From the NCBI RefSeq assembly GCF_963422335.1, contig NZ_OY729424.1:1364001-1428000 (forward strand): DNA of 64,000 nt, written 5' to 3'. A model generated the notes under the pieces. It ran no database searches. It worked only from the letters and a program-made list of their open reading frames with translations, and had not been told where the DNA came from. A program made the position numbers and the translations under genes. Source of the DNA: an uncultured Roseateles sp. (lineage in GTDB: Bacteria > Pseudomonadota > Gammaproteobacteria > Burkholderiales > Burkholderiaceae_C). This document shows, piece by piece, positions 26,870-35,651 of this stretch; the stretch's first letter is position 1, and every line of letters begins with the position of its first letter.

Positions 26870-27903
26870 CGGCGCTGCCCAGGCGGCGCAAGTTCAACCC
26901 GGCGCTGCTGGGCCTGTTCGTCGTCGGCGCGCTGGCGCTGCTGTTCGTGTCGGTGTTCCTGATGGCCGGTGGTCAGCTGCTGGTGCGCAAGCAGTTGGTG
27001 GTTATGCACTTCAGCGGCTCGATCTACGGTCTGCAGGTCGGCGCGCCGGTGGTGTTTCGCGGCGTGCGCCTGGGCAGCGTCAAGTCCATCGGCCTTGTGT
27101 ATGACAAGTCCACCCATTCGGTGATCATCCCGGTCACTGCCGAACTGGAGCGCAATATGCTGCGCAACGTCAGCGGCGGCAACACCTCCGACGACCCTGC
27201 GCTGGCCTTGTCGGGCATGGTCGAGCGCGGCCTGCGTGCCCAGCTGGCGATGCAGAGCGTGCTCACCGGCCAGTTGTATGTGGACCTGGATTTCCGTCCC
27301 GGCAAACCGGCGCAGCGCGTCAGGGGCGACGACGCCGATGCCGAGATACCGACCATCTCCACCGCCTTCCAGGAGTTGCAGAACCAGGTCAACGAGCTGG
27401 ATTTCAAGCTGCTGCTGGGCGATATCTCGGCCATTGCCAGCTCGGGCCGCCAGTTGCTGGGCAGCACCGAGCTGACCCAGACGGTCAAGGACATGGCCAT
27501 CATCACCAGCCGGCTGCGCAGCCTGACCGAGAAACTCGACCGCCGCGCCGAGCCGCTGATGGGCAGTGCGCAACAGATGGCCGACACCGCTCGCCAGACG
27601 CTGCTGGAGGTGGGGCGTGCGGCCAGCAGCGTGGGCGGCTCGGCCCAGCGCATGGCCGACACCGCCCAGGGCGCGGCTGCCACCTTGGCGCCCGACGCTC
27701 CGCTGGTGCAAAGCCTGCGCCGCGCCGCCGACGAGCTGACCGTGACCGCTGCGGCGCTGCGCGAGGCCACCACCAACGAGGCGCCGCTGAACCAGAGTCT
27801 GCAGCGCAGCCTGCAGGATGTGGGCAAGGCGGCCCGTGCGCTGCGCGAGCTGGCCGAAACCCTGGACCAGCAGCCCGAGGCCGTGCTCAAGGGGCGGCGC
27901 TGA
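26866..27903 (+). CDS. MCE-family (MlaD/PqiB-like) lipid-transport protein
   Basis: A 345-residue protein with one N-terminal membrane anchor (LLGLFVVGALALLFVSVFLM) and an MCE domain (VVMHFSGSIYGLQVGAPVVFRGVRLGS, which is split here around LQVGAPV). A long helical C-terminal region rich in Ala/Gln/Leu follows. MCE proteins form hexameric periplasmic rings that carry lipids between membranes; longer helical tails can build needles toward the outer membrane. It is coupled by four-base overlap to the ATPase and by one base to the lipoprotein gene. Confidence 0.92.
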   Translation: MTALPRRRKFNPALLGLFVVGALALLFVSVFLMAGGQLLVRKQLVVMHFSGSIYGLQVGAPVVFRGVRLGSVKSIGLVYDKSTHSVIIPVTAELERNMLRNVSGGNTSDDPALALSGMVERGLRAQLAMQSVLTGQLYVDLDFRPGKPAQRVRGDDADAEIPTISTAFQELQNQVNELDFKLLLGDISAIASSGRQLLGSTELTQTVKDMAIITSRLRSLTEKLDRRAEPLMGSAQQMADTARQTLLEVGRAASSVGGSAQRMADTAQGAAATLAPDAPLVQSLRRAADELTVTAAALREATTNEAPLNQSLQRSLQDVGKAARALRELAETLDQQPEAVLKGRR

Positions 27904-28514
27904 TGAGCCCACTTTCAACCGGATGGACGATGACCATGCCGACCCGTTTGTTGTCACTTTCACTGCTGTGTTTGCTGGCCGCCTGCAGCAGCTCGCCCCC
28001 GGTGCAGCTCTACCAGTTGCGGGCCGATCCGCCGGGGGCGCTTGCGCCAGCCACCGCGGTCGCCACCGAGCGCTGGTCGCTGGGCGCCGTGCAGCTGCCC
28101 GACTATCTGGACCGCGACGCCTTGCTGCGTCCCACGGGCCAGGCGGGCCTGACGGCGCTGACCGGCCACCGCTGGGCCGAGCCGCTGCGCGATGCCGTGC
28201 CGCGCCTGCTGCAGCAAGACCTGGCCCGCCTGCGCGGCGCCGGGCAGGTCTGGCGCGCGCCGCTGCCGCCCGGCGTGGTGGTGGACCGCCAGCTGCGCGT
28301 CGAGATCCAGCAGCTGGAGGCCCGCGCCGATGGCCTGGGCGTGGTGCTGGCGGCGCGCTGGATGCTGATCGATCCGACGGCCCAGCGTGGGGCGCAGGTG
28401 TTCGACAGCCGCATCGAGGTGCCCAGCGCCGAGGCCACGCCCGATGCCCTGGTCAGCGCCCACCGCACGGCGCTGTGGCAGCTGGCTCAGGACATCGTGG
28501 CCAGGGGCCGCTGA
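27903..28514 (+). CDS. ABC-type transport auxiliary lipoprotein (PqiC-like)
   Basis: A 203-residue lipoprotein of the ABC_trans_aux family. The lipobox is LLCLLAAC, giving a lipidated Cys, followed by PPVQLYQLRADPPG. PqiC-like proteins cap MCE complexes at the outer membrane. The start at 27903 overlaps the MCE stop, but the signal peptide begins properly only at the ATGs at 27930 or 27936, which may be the true start. No MlaC or MlaA gene is in the operon. Confidence 0.85.
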   Translation: MSPLSTGWTMTMPTRLLSLSLLCLLAACSSSPPVQLYQLRADPPGALAPATAVATERWSLGAVQLPDYLDRDALLRPTGQAGLTALTGHRWAEPLRDAVPRLLQQDLARLRGAGQVWRAPLPPGVVVDRQLRVEIQQLEARADGLGVVLAARWMLIDPTAQRGAQVFDSRIEVPSAEATPDALVSAHRTALWQLAQDIVARGR

Positions 28515-28556
28515 GTGGCTGCCGGTCTCAGCCCGGTCGCTTGCAGGCGCCCGGGC

Positions 28557-29057
28557 TCAGTCATCGAAAAAGAAGAATTTGTCCGGAGACACCATGCTCT
28601 GGCTCAGCCGGAACACCGTGCCGTTCTTGAAGTGGACGTTGAAGCGCAGCCTGTAGCCGCTCTGGTCGGGGGCCACATTCCAGTCCCAGACATCCTCGCC
28701 GCTGAGGCTGAAGAACACGCGGCTGCGCTCCCGGCCCAGCCGCCGGCTGACCTGCTCGGGCGTCATGCCCGGGGCGATGCTGAAGCGGCTGGCATAGAGC
28801 AGGGTGTCCTCGATGCTGATCAAGCGGCCGTCCGGGCCCAGGCGCACCATCCAGCAGGTCTCGCCGCGGGGCTGTGACGAGTACTCCAGGGTGCGGCCGC
28901 CATCGGCCTCGGGCCAGACGCGCATCGGCTGACCGTAGCGGGCCATCACCTCGTCGCCGCGGGTCACGCCGGGCAGCAGCTGCGGGTCCCGGCCCAGATA
29001 GGCGCAGGCGCCGAGCGCCAGGCTCAGAGCGAGAATCAATACAGACCGACGGCGCAT
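28557..29057 (-). CDS. Lipoprotein with BamE/SmpA-like repeats
   Basis: A 166-residue predicted lipoprotein: signal RRRSVLILALSLALGAC with lipobox LGAC, then two segments of the SmpA/BamE pattern (LPGVTRGDEVMARYGQPMRVW and IAPGMTPEQVSRRLGRE) where a conserved G-x-T/M-x-x-x-V turn precedes a helix. The ATG at 29057 has AAGGAG six bases upstream. The similarity suggests an outer-membrane-associated role but not that it is BamE itself. The C-terminus FFFFDD is unusual. Confidence 0.75.
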   Translation of the reverse strand: MRRRSVLILALSLALGACAYLGRDPQLLPGVTRGDEVMARYGQPMRVWPEADGGRTLEYSSQPRGETCWMVRLGPDGRLISIEDTLLYASRFSIAPGMTPEQVSRRLGRERSRVFFSLSGEDVWDWNVAPDQSGYRLRFNVHFKNGTVFRLSQSMVSPDKFFFFDD

Positions 29058-29168
29058 GGCGTACTCCTTGGATCGACGTGCCCTGGGCATTGTCATTCAA
29101 GGCCGGCGGTCAAGCTGCGGTCAGGTCCGGCTGCCACACTGTGGCAAAGCCTATTTGGAGATTCGCCC

Positions 29169-30464
29169 ATGTCAGCCCAGCAACAGTACCGTCAGAAACT
29201 CGTCAGCGCCGCGGATGCGGTCAACCAGGTCCGCGATGGCGACTTCATCATCGTGCCCACCGGCGTCGGCGAGCCGCCGACTCTGCTGACAGAGCTGTCC
29301 GCGCAGCGGCGGCGCTTTCATGACGTCAAGGTCGGGCAGATCCTGGCGGTGCGCAAGTTCGGCTATTTCGACCCGGAGACAGTGGACCATGTGCGCCATG
29401 TCGCCTTTTTCTACGGTGCTGCCTCGCGCGCCGGTGGCCAGGCCGGCTGGGTGGACTTCATCCCCAACTACTTCTCCGAGATTCCGGCCCTGATTGCCCG
29501 CGGCCAGATTGCCGCCGACGTGGTGTTCGCGATGGCCTCCCCGATGGATGCCCACGGCTACTTCTCGCTGAGTCTGGGCGCCGACTACACGATGGCGGCG
29601 GTGGCCAAGGCGCGGGCCGTGGTGCTGGAGGTCAATCCCAACGTGCCTTTTGCCTTTGGTGCCTGCCAGGTGCATGTCTCGCAGGTGGCGGCCCTGGTGG
29701 AGAGCAGCGAGCCGGTGCTGGAAGTGGGCCTGCCCAAGATCGGCCCGGTGCAGCAGGCGATAGGCAAGTATGTGGCCGACATGATCGACGACGGCTCCAC
29801 CTTGCAGATCGGCTATGGCGGCATTCCCGACGCGGTGGTGATGCAGCTGGTGCACAAGCAGGACCTGGGCATTCACACCGAGATGATTGGCGACGGCATC
29901 CTGACCCTGATCGAAGCCGGGGCGGTGACCAATCGCAAGAAGAGCTATCTGCCCGGCAAGTGCATCGCCACCTTCGCGCTGGGCTCGCAAAAGCTCTACC
30001 GCTACATGGACCGCAACCCGGGCCTGGAAATGCACCCGGTCGATTTCACCAACGACCCCTATCTGGCCGGCCAGAACGACAAGCTGATGGCCATCAATGC
30101 CACGCTGCAGATCGACCTGCTGGGCCAGTGCGGCTCCGAGAGCCTGGGTCCCACGCCCTACTCGGGCACCGGCGGCCAGGTCGACTTTGTGCGCGCCGCC
30201 AACCGCTCGCGCGGCGGCAAGGCCTTCATCGTGCTGCCCGCCACGGCCAAGGACGACACCATCAGCCGCATCGTCCCGACCCTGACGCCCGGCACCCACC
30301 AGACCACCAGCAAGAACGACATCAACTATGTGGTCAGCGAGTTCGGCGTGGCCCAGCTGCGCGGCAAGTCGGGCAAGCAGCGGGCGCTGGAGATGATCTC
30401 GATTGCCCATCCGGACTTCCGCGCCGAGCTGCGCGAGGCGGCCCGGCGCATGAATCTGTTGTGA
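29169..30464 (+). CDS. Acetyl-CoA hydrolase/transferase family protein (4-hydroxybutyrate-type CoA transferase)
   Basis: A 431-residue family-I-like CoA transferase. An N-terminal domain (SAADAVNQVRDGDFIIVPTGVGEP) and a C-terminal domain with LQIGYGGIPDAV and GIHTEMIGDG, where the glutamate is the expected acyl acceptor. Near the end lie YSGTGGQVDFVRAA and INYVVSEFGVAQLRGKS, typical of acetyl-CoA:carboxylate transferases. It moves CoA between acetyl-CoA and a short-chain acid such as acetate, propionate or 4-hydroxybutyrate; the exact acceptor cannot be read from sequence. It converges on the LysR gene with one base between. Confidence 0.9.
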   Translation: MSAQQQYRQKLVSAADAVNQVRDGDFIIVPTGVGEPPTLLTELSAQRRRFHDVKVGQILAVRKFGYFDPETVDHVRHVAFFYGAASRAGGQAGWVDFIPNYFSEIPALIARGQIAADVVFAMASPMDAHGYFSLSLGADYTMAAVAKARAVVLEVNPNVPFAFGACQVHVSQVAALVESSEPVLEVGLPKIGPVQQAIGKYVADMIDDGSTLQIGYGGIPDAVVMQLVHKQDLGIHTEMIGDGILTLIEAGAVTNRKKSYLPGKCIATFALGSQKLYRYMDRNPGLEMHPVDFTNDPYLAGQNDKLMAINATLQIDLLGQCGSESLGPTPYSGTGGQVDFVRAANRSRGGKAFIVLPATAKDDTISRIVPTLTPGTHQTTSKNDINYVVSEFGVAQLRGKSGKQRALEMISIAHPDFRAELREAARRMNLL

Positions 30465-30465
30465 G

Positions 30466-31353
30466 TCAGCTGCCCAGCGCGCTGACCAGATGCTCGATGA
30501 AGCGGCCCAGCTTGGGTAGCTGGCGGCGGTCGGCGGCATAGAGCAGATGCACCGGCCGCGGCGGCGGTGAACTGCTCTGCAGCACGGCCACCAGGCGGCC
30601 GGCGGCCAGGTCATCCGCCAGCAGCACCTCGGGCTGCATGATCAGCCCCAGGCCCTGCAGCGCCGCCGTGCGCAGGCCGTCGCCCTGGTTGCAGGTGAAG
30701 CGTGCCCGCTCTGGCCAGCGCAGCGCCTGCTCGCCGTCGAACAGCGTCCACTCGTTGCGGCGCTGCCAGACCGAATGGCTGAGGCAGCTGTGCTGCGCCA
30801 GCTCGGCCGCGCGCTGGGGCACGCCATGCCGGGCCAGATAGGCGGGAGCGGCGGCAATCACCATGCGGTAGGGCCGCAATGGCCGCGCGACCAGGCCCTC
30901 GTCAACGACCTGGCCGATGCGCACGGCGGCGTCTATGCCGTCGCCGGCCAGATCGACCACGCTGTCGCTGAGCTGCAGGTCCACCCGCACCTGCTCGTGC
31001 TGCAACAGGTATTGCGCCACCAGCGGCGCGATCAGCTGGCCGCCCAGCGTGATGGGCGCGCTGATGCGCAGCAGGCCCTGCGGCGCCGCGCGGCTGCGCT
31101 CCACCGCCGACTCGGCCCAGCGCACCTGCTCCAGCACGCGCTTGCTGTCCTCGTAGAACGCCGCGCCGACCTCGCTGAGGCTGTGCCGGCTGCGCGTGCT
31201 GCGAGCCAGCAGGCGCGCGCCCAGGTGGGCCTCCAGCTGCTGGATGTGCTTGCCCACCATCACCGCCGAGATGTTCAGCTGCCGCGCCGCACCGGCAAAG
31301 CTGCCGGCCTCGACCACGGCCACCATGACCTCCATGCAGCGCAGCTTGTCCAT
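30466..31353 (-). CDS. LysR-family transcriptional regulator
   Basis: A 295-residue LysR regulator. The N-terminal winged helix-turn-helix is AGSFAGAARQLNISAVMVGKHI, and the rest is a periplasmic-binding-protein-like effector domain (LLRISAPITLGGQLIAPLV). It is divergent from a short dehydrogenase gene at 31463, its likely target by the usual LysR arrangement. Confidence 0.95.
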   Translation of the reverse strand: MDKLRCMEVMVAVVEAGSFAGAARQLNISAVMVGKHIQQLEAHLGARLLARSTRSRHSLSEVGAAFYEDSKRVLEQVRWAESAVERSRAAPQGLLRISAPITLGGQLIAPLVAQYLLQHEQVRVDLQLSDSVVDLAGDGIDAAVRIGQVVDEGLVARPLRPYRMVIAAAPAYLARHGVPQRAAELAQHSCLSHSVWQRRNEWTLFDGEQALRWPERARFTCNQGDGLRTAALQGLGLIMQPEVLLADDLAAGRLVAVLQSSSPPPRPVHLLYAADRRQLPKLGRFIEHLVSALGS

Positions 31354-31462
31354 GTTGATTGCGAATCTATGGTTTGTAGTCTATGAATGTATCGCTACTT
31401 TATGAGTTGGATGGTTTTCAAAACAATGGCGTCTCTGTCATTCACTCCTCCGAGGAAACACC
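31354..31462. promoter_or_regulatory. LysR/SDR divergent intergenic region
   Basis: This 109-bp gap is noticeably AT-rich. It contains TCTATGG and TCTATGA spaced by about a helical turn near 31366-31385, fitting the T-N11-A style of LysR sites. GAGGAAACACC before 31463 is the ribosome-binding site of the dehydrogenase. A regulatory role is inferred from position. Confidence 0.4.
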
Positions 31463-32059
31463 ATGAAGATTCTGTTGATAGGTGCCAGCGGCACCCTGGG
31501 CCAGGCCGCCACCGGCGCTTTGGGCGCGCATGAGTTGATCACCGCCGGCCGCAACAGCGGCCAGCACCGTGTCGATCTGGCCCGGCCGGGCAGCGTGGCG
31601 GCACTGCTGGAGGCCGTCGGCCGCGTGGACGCCATCGTCTGCACCGCCGGCAATGTGCATTTCGGACCGCTGACCGAGATGACGGCCGAGCAGTTCAATC
31701 TGGGCCTGCAAGACAAGCTGCTGGGCCAGGTGCAGCTGGCCACGCTGGGCCATCGCCACCTGAACGATGGCGGCTCCATCACCCTGACCAGCGGCGTGCT
31801 GGCGATAGACCCGATACGCTTCGGCGCCAGCGCCACGGCGGTGAATGCCGCCATCGAGGCCTTTGTCGCCGCGGCGGCGATCGAGCTGCCGCGCGGCATC
31901 CGCATCAATGCCGTCAGCCCGACCCTGCTGACCGAGTCGCTGCCCTCCTACGGCCCCTATTTCCAGGGCTTCGAGACGGTGCCGGCGGTGCGGGTGGGCC
32001 TGGCCTATCAGCGCAGCGTCGAGGGTGCGCAGACCGGGCGGGTGTTCCGCGTGGCCTGA
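31463..32059 (+). CDS. Short-chain dehydrogenase-like protein (small, no YxxxK)
   Basis: A 198-residue Rossmann protein of the small SDR type. The cofactor loop is IGASGTLGQAA, and the conserved C-terminal half includes GGSITLTSGVL and ELPRGIRINAVSP. Where classical SDRs have YxxxK it reads GASATAVNAA, so the catalytic Tyr and Lys are absent; this is common in this small subfamily. NADPH binding is likely and the substrate unknown. GAGGA precedes the ATG. Divergent from a LysR gene. Confidence 0.88.
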   Translation: MKILLIGASGTLGQAATGALGAHELITAGRNSGQHRVDLARPGSVAALLEAVGRVDAIVCTAGNVHFGPLTEMTAEQFNLGLQDKLLGQVQLATLGHRHLNDGGSITLTSGVLAIDPIRFGASATAVNAAIEAFVAAAAIELPRGIRINAVSPTLLTESLPSYGPYFQGFETVPAVRVGLAYQRSVEGAQTGRVFRVA

Positions 32060-32149
32060 ACGCGGGGCCGCAGCGACGGGAGAAATGATCAAGATTTGCC
32101 GCCGCGCGCCGAAGGGTGTTGAATTGGGGCAACTCCCACAGGCGGTTCT

Positions 32150-32662
32150 ATGCACGATCTCCAAACCCCGAGCTTGCCGGAACTGGAAGCGGCACTGGCC
32201 ATGCTGGCGCAGGAACGCTATGCCGCCGAGGGCGGCAGCGCCGCAGCCGCCGAGCAGGCCGCCCAGGCCGGCGATTGCGAATACCTGCTGGCCCACATCC
32301 ACTGCCTGCAGGCGCGGCTGGACGCCGGCCCCGACGATGTGGGCTGGATCGCTCCCGGGGCGCGCAACACGCCGGCCCAGTCGCTGCAGCGCATCAAGGC
32401 GCTGAGCGCCATGTTCCCCGACCTGTTCAGCGCCATGTTCGTGGTCGCGGCCACCCATGTGCCCATCCCGCGCGATCGCCTGGCCCTGGCCATCAAGCAG
32501 TTCCGGCGCGACGCCGACACGCTGAGCCAGGATGATCTGGCCGGCCTGCTGACCAGTCTGGTCAATGGCGCCAATCAGGCCTTCGAGGCGGTGCTGCGCA
32601 CCCGCAAGGGCGGCGAGCGCAAGGTCAGTGCGGCCCTGCCCTGGGGCAAGGACAGCGAGTAG
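32150..32662 (+). CDS. Hypothetical protein
   Basis: A 170-residue, predominantly helical, soluble protein (LPELEAALAMLAQERY; PIPRDRLALAIKQFRRDAD). No signal peptide, membrane segment or motif was recognised. It begins at an ATG without a strong ribosome-binding site; codon use matches its neighbours, which supports it being real. It lies 91 bp before the lipoprotein/trypsin-like pair and might belong to that module. Function unknown. Confidence 0.65.
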   Translation: MHDLQTPSLPELEAALAMLAQERYAAEGGSAAAAEQAAQAGDCEYLLAHIHCLQARLDAGPDDVGWIAPGARNTPAQSLQRIKALSAMFPDLFSAMFVVAATHVPIPRDRLALAIKQFRRDADTLSQDDLAGLLTSLVNGANQAFEAVLRTRKGGERKVSAALPWGKDSE

Positions 32663-32753
32663 CCGGGCCGCCGGGCTGGGCCTCATCAGCATCAACGATG
32701 ACGGCGCCCGGCGCCGCGCTCACATTGGCGCCTTGTTTCTTCGGGAGTTGATC

Positions 32754-34409
32754 ATGGTCAATACCTCGCATCTGCCGCCCGTGGGTCAACGGGCTGTCGC
32801 CCTGTGCACGGCGCTGTCGCTCGCGGCCTGTGCCTCCAACCCCATCGTCCAGTGGGATGCCAGCAAAACCAGCCTGGGCCTGCCCGCCAGCACGCTGGAC
32901 GCCGGCTATGCCTATTCCGAGCGCGCCCGCACGGCCTACCGTGAGGCGATCGTGACCCAGCTGGGCCAGTCGAACCTGCTCGCCAACGGCCTGGTGGTGA
33001 GCGGAGCGCTGGTGATGGCGCTGGCCGCCGGCAAGGCCCATCGCGATGCCGTCCTCGGCGTGGCCGGCCTCTCGGGCACGGCCTATGCACTGGGCAATAT
33101 GAACTTGAGCCGACCGCGATTGCTGGTCTATCAGGCCGGTGTGGAGGCGCTGAACTGCGCGAACCGGGCCGTGGCGCCGTTTGCCATGCCCCAGGCGGAA
33201 CTGACCGCGCTCAATCACTCGCTTGCCGTGCTGGACAAGCAACGCACCGTCACGGCGCAGTCGCGGATCACGGTCGAGGGGCTGGTGGCGCAAGACACGG
33301 CCGGCGGTGCCGGCAAGTCCGATCGCGCCGAGCGGGGCCGGGCCGCCGTGGCGCGCGTGGGGCTGGTGCAGACGGCCGCCGACCAGGCCCTGGTGGCCGG
33401 CCGCGGCCTGGCCAGCGGCGCCAGCCGTGCCAGCGGCGAGCTGATCATGGCGGTGGACCGCATCGATGCAGCAATTGTGCGCGGCACGCTGGATACCGTG
33501 CCCGACCTGAGCGCCGTGCCGCGCGTGATCGCCGGCCTGGCCGGCACCTTCGACCAATTTGCCCCCGGTGCGGGCGTCGGGCAGCGGGTAACCGACGGCC
33601 TGGGCCGCTATGCCGGCAAGGCGACCGCGGGCGCGCCCCTGGCCGCGGTGGCGGATCCGATGGACCTGGCGATCCAGAAGCTGGAGGCCGACGGCAGCCT
33701 GCTCGCCGGCCTGACCGTGGACCTGAACGCGGCGCTGGCCGGCCGCAGCACGGTGCTGGCACCCGATGCCTTCAAGGACTGCGGCGTGGCCGATCTGGCG
33801 GTGGCGCTGCGTGCGGCGCCCGAGACGCTCAGCTTCACCCTGGGCGAGGACGCCGTGCGTTCGCTGATCATCAGCGGCGGCACCAAGCCCTATCTGGTGG
33901 AACTGGACGGCAGCGCAGTGGCCGGTGTGTCGTTCAAGCAGCCGCTGCCATTCGAAAGCCGTGCCGAGGTCAGCGTCAGCAAGGACCTGAAGTCGGCACA
34001 GACGCTGTCGCTGCGCGTGATGGACTCGTCGAGTCCGATGCGCTTGATGAATGTCGCCGTCACGGTTGCCGCGGCCGCATCGACACCCGCGGCGCCCGTT
34101 GCCGTCGCAGCGCCCAAGGCCCCAGCGACGGCCGATGAGGCCGTGGCGGCACTCGGCAAGATCGGTGCCAAGGCCATCGATGGCCTGCCGGCGGGCATGA
34201 CGATGACGAAGTCGCCCACCAAGGACGCGGCCGGCACGGTGCAGGTGTCGCTGATCTGCCCGGCGGCCCTGCCGGCTGCGAACCAGCCCACCGTGGCCAA
34301 GGCGGTGCAGGCCCTGCTGAAGCTGATCGGTGTTGACGGGGCTGCGCCGCCCTTCAAGCTGAATGCCAGCGCCGTCAACGCAGCGGGCGTGTCATGCCTG
34401 AAGCCCTGA
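32754..34409 (+). CDS. Large lipoprotein of unknown function, coupled to a trypsin-like protein
   Basis: A 551-residue predicted lipoprotein: signal VALCTALSLAAC with a lipobox, then about 500 Ala/Val-rich residues with no recognised domain. The middle is helical (TAADQALVAGRGLASGASRA). The region near 370-430 looks beta-rich (RSLIISGGTKPYLVELDG), resembling an immunoglobulin-like fold. The C-terminus is again helical. GGGAG lies seven bases before the ATG at 32754. Its 3' end overlaps the next gene by 16 bases, so both are made together. Confidence 0.75.
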   Translation: MVNTSHLPPVGQRAVALCTALSLAACASNPIVQWDASKTSLGLPASTLDAGYAYSERARTAYREAIVTQLGQSNLLANGLVVSGALVMALAAGKAHRDAVLGVAGLSGTAYALGNMNLSRPRLLVYQAGVEALNCANRAVAPFAMPQAELTALNHSLAVLDKQRTVTAQSRITVEGLVAQDTAGGAGKSDRAERGRAAVARVGLVQTAADQALVAGRGLASGASRASGELIMAVDRIDAAIVRGTLDTVPDLSAVPRVIAGLAGTFDQFAPGAGVGQRVTDGLGRYAGKATAGAPLAAVADPMDLAIQKLEADGSLLAGLTVDLNAALAGRSTVLAPDAFKDCGVADLAVALRAAPETLSFTLGEDAVRSLIISGGTKPYLVELDGSAVAGVSFKQPLPFESRAEVSVSKDLKSAQTLSLRVMDSSSPMRLMNVAVTVAAAASTPAAPVAVAAPKAPATADEAVAALGKIGAKAIDGLPAGMTMTKSPTKDAAGTVQVSLICPAALPAANQPTVAKAVQALLKLIGVDGAAPPFKLNASAVNAAGVSCLKP

Positions 34410-35644
34410 AGGCCACGGCGGCCCAGCGGCGGGCGCTGATGCGCCAGGCCGAGGCCGCCTCGCTGGCCATGCCGGTGCCGGACCTGCTGGCCGCGCAGCG
34501 GCGATTTCTGCGCCAGCGGGATGCCGCCTTCCGCATGGCGCTGGCCCGGGAGATTGCCCAGACCCGCGGCCGGGAGCTGACCCTGGCCTACCGCAATGTG
34601 GTGATGGTGGCGGCCGGCTGGCGCCAGAAGCGCAACGGCAAGGGGCAGGCCCTGCGCCGCCCGGAGCCCTGTGTGGTGCTGTTCGTCAAACGCAAGCAGA
34701 TGCCGGCCCAGGCCGAGCAGGTGCTGCCGCAGCATCTGCTGATCGGCGCCGAACAGGGCGGGCGGCGTCTGTTGTTTGCGGTGCCCACCGATGTGCAGGA
34801 GGCCACCCAACTGGTGGGCAGCCATGCGCGCGGCGCCCAGGCGGTCGATGTGTCCGATCCGGTGGCCCCGGCCTTTGGCACGGTGTGCTGCGCGGTCAAG
34901 TTGCAGCGGGCCGACAACAGCCCCGCCGAGGTCATGATGCTGAGCGCCATGCACGTCTTCACGCCGTTCCCGGATGTCAACGTGCCACCGTCGGCGTTGG
35001 CGGCCCGTGTCTCGCCGGTGGGCCAGGGCGGGCTGCTGGTGGGCAGCACGACACCGCAGCGGGGGCAACTGGTCGATGCCGATCTGGGCTTCAGCTTCGA
35101 CGCCCAGCTGGCCCGGGTGCAGGACCCCGCCTGGTTGCGCCAGCAGCTGGCCGGGCAGCGCCTGAGCGGCAAGCCGCAGTGGCTCGCCGACGTGGCCGCC
35201 TTCGACACCCTGGTGGGCGAGGGTGCGGCGTTCGAACTCTGCGCCGCCGACAACCATCCCGGCCACGGTGCGGTGCAGATCCGGCTCGGCTTTGCCACCA
35301 GCGACCTGAGTGCGCTGCCGCTGGCCTACAAGGTGCGGCTGAGCCCGCCCGGCGGCCCGGCACAGCCCGGGGCACCGATAGGCACGGTGGGTATCAAGCA
35401 CTGGGATCTGCTGCACTTCGATGTGCTGGGGCCGGATTTTCCGATGGACGGCGACAGCGGCTCGGCGGTGCTGTGCCGCACCGCAGACGGCGCAGCCCTG
35501 CTGGCCGGCATGTTCATCGGCTGTTCGCTGGACCGCCGCCATGCCTTCATGCTGCCGGCCTGGCAGCTGTTCCAGCCGGCCAACTGGAACGACAGCGGCG
35601 CCGGCCTGCCCGGCATCAAATCGCTGCGGCCGGTCAATCCCTGA
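34394..35644 (+). CDS. Trypsin-like serine protease-fold protein without signal peptide
   Basis: A 416-residue protein whose C-terminal two-thirds resemble a chymotrypsin-fold (S1) protease. Candidate triad: His187 in LSAMHVF, Asp228 or Asp230 in VDADLGF, and Ser355 in MDGDSGSAVL. The N-terminal 120 residues are helical, then beta (VVLFVKRKQMPAQAEQVLP). There is no export signal, so it appears cytoplasmic, although its coupled neighbour is a lipoprotein. Protease activity is inferred from the motif order; it could also be an inactive scaffold. Confidence 0.75.
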   Translation: MPEALKATAAQRRALMRQAEAASLAMPVPDLLAAQRRFLRQRDAAFRMALAREIAQTRGRELTLAYRNVVMVAAGWRQKRNGKGQALRRPEPCVVLFVKRKQMPAQAEQVLPQHLLIGAEQGGRRLLFAVPTDVQEATQLVGSHARGAQAVDVSDPVAPAFGTVCCAVKLQRADNSPAEVMMLSAMHVFTPFPDVNVPPSALAARVSPVGQGGLLVGSTTPQRGQLVDADLGFSFDAQLARVQDPAWLRQQLAGQRLSGKPQWLADVAAFDTLVGEGAAFELCAADNHPGHGAVQIRLGFATSDLSALPLAYKVRLSPPGGPAQPGAPIGTVGIKHWDLLHFDVLGPDFPMDGDSGSAVLCRTADGAALLAGMFIGCSLDRRHAFMLPAWQLFQPANWNDSGAGLPGIKSLRPVNP

Positions 35645-35651
35645 CCGGCGC

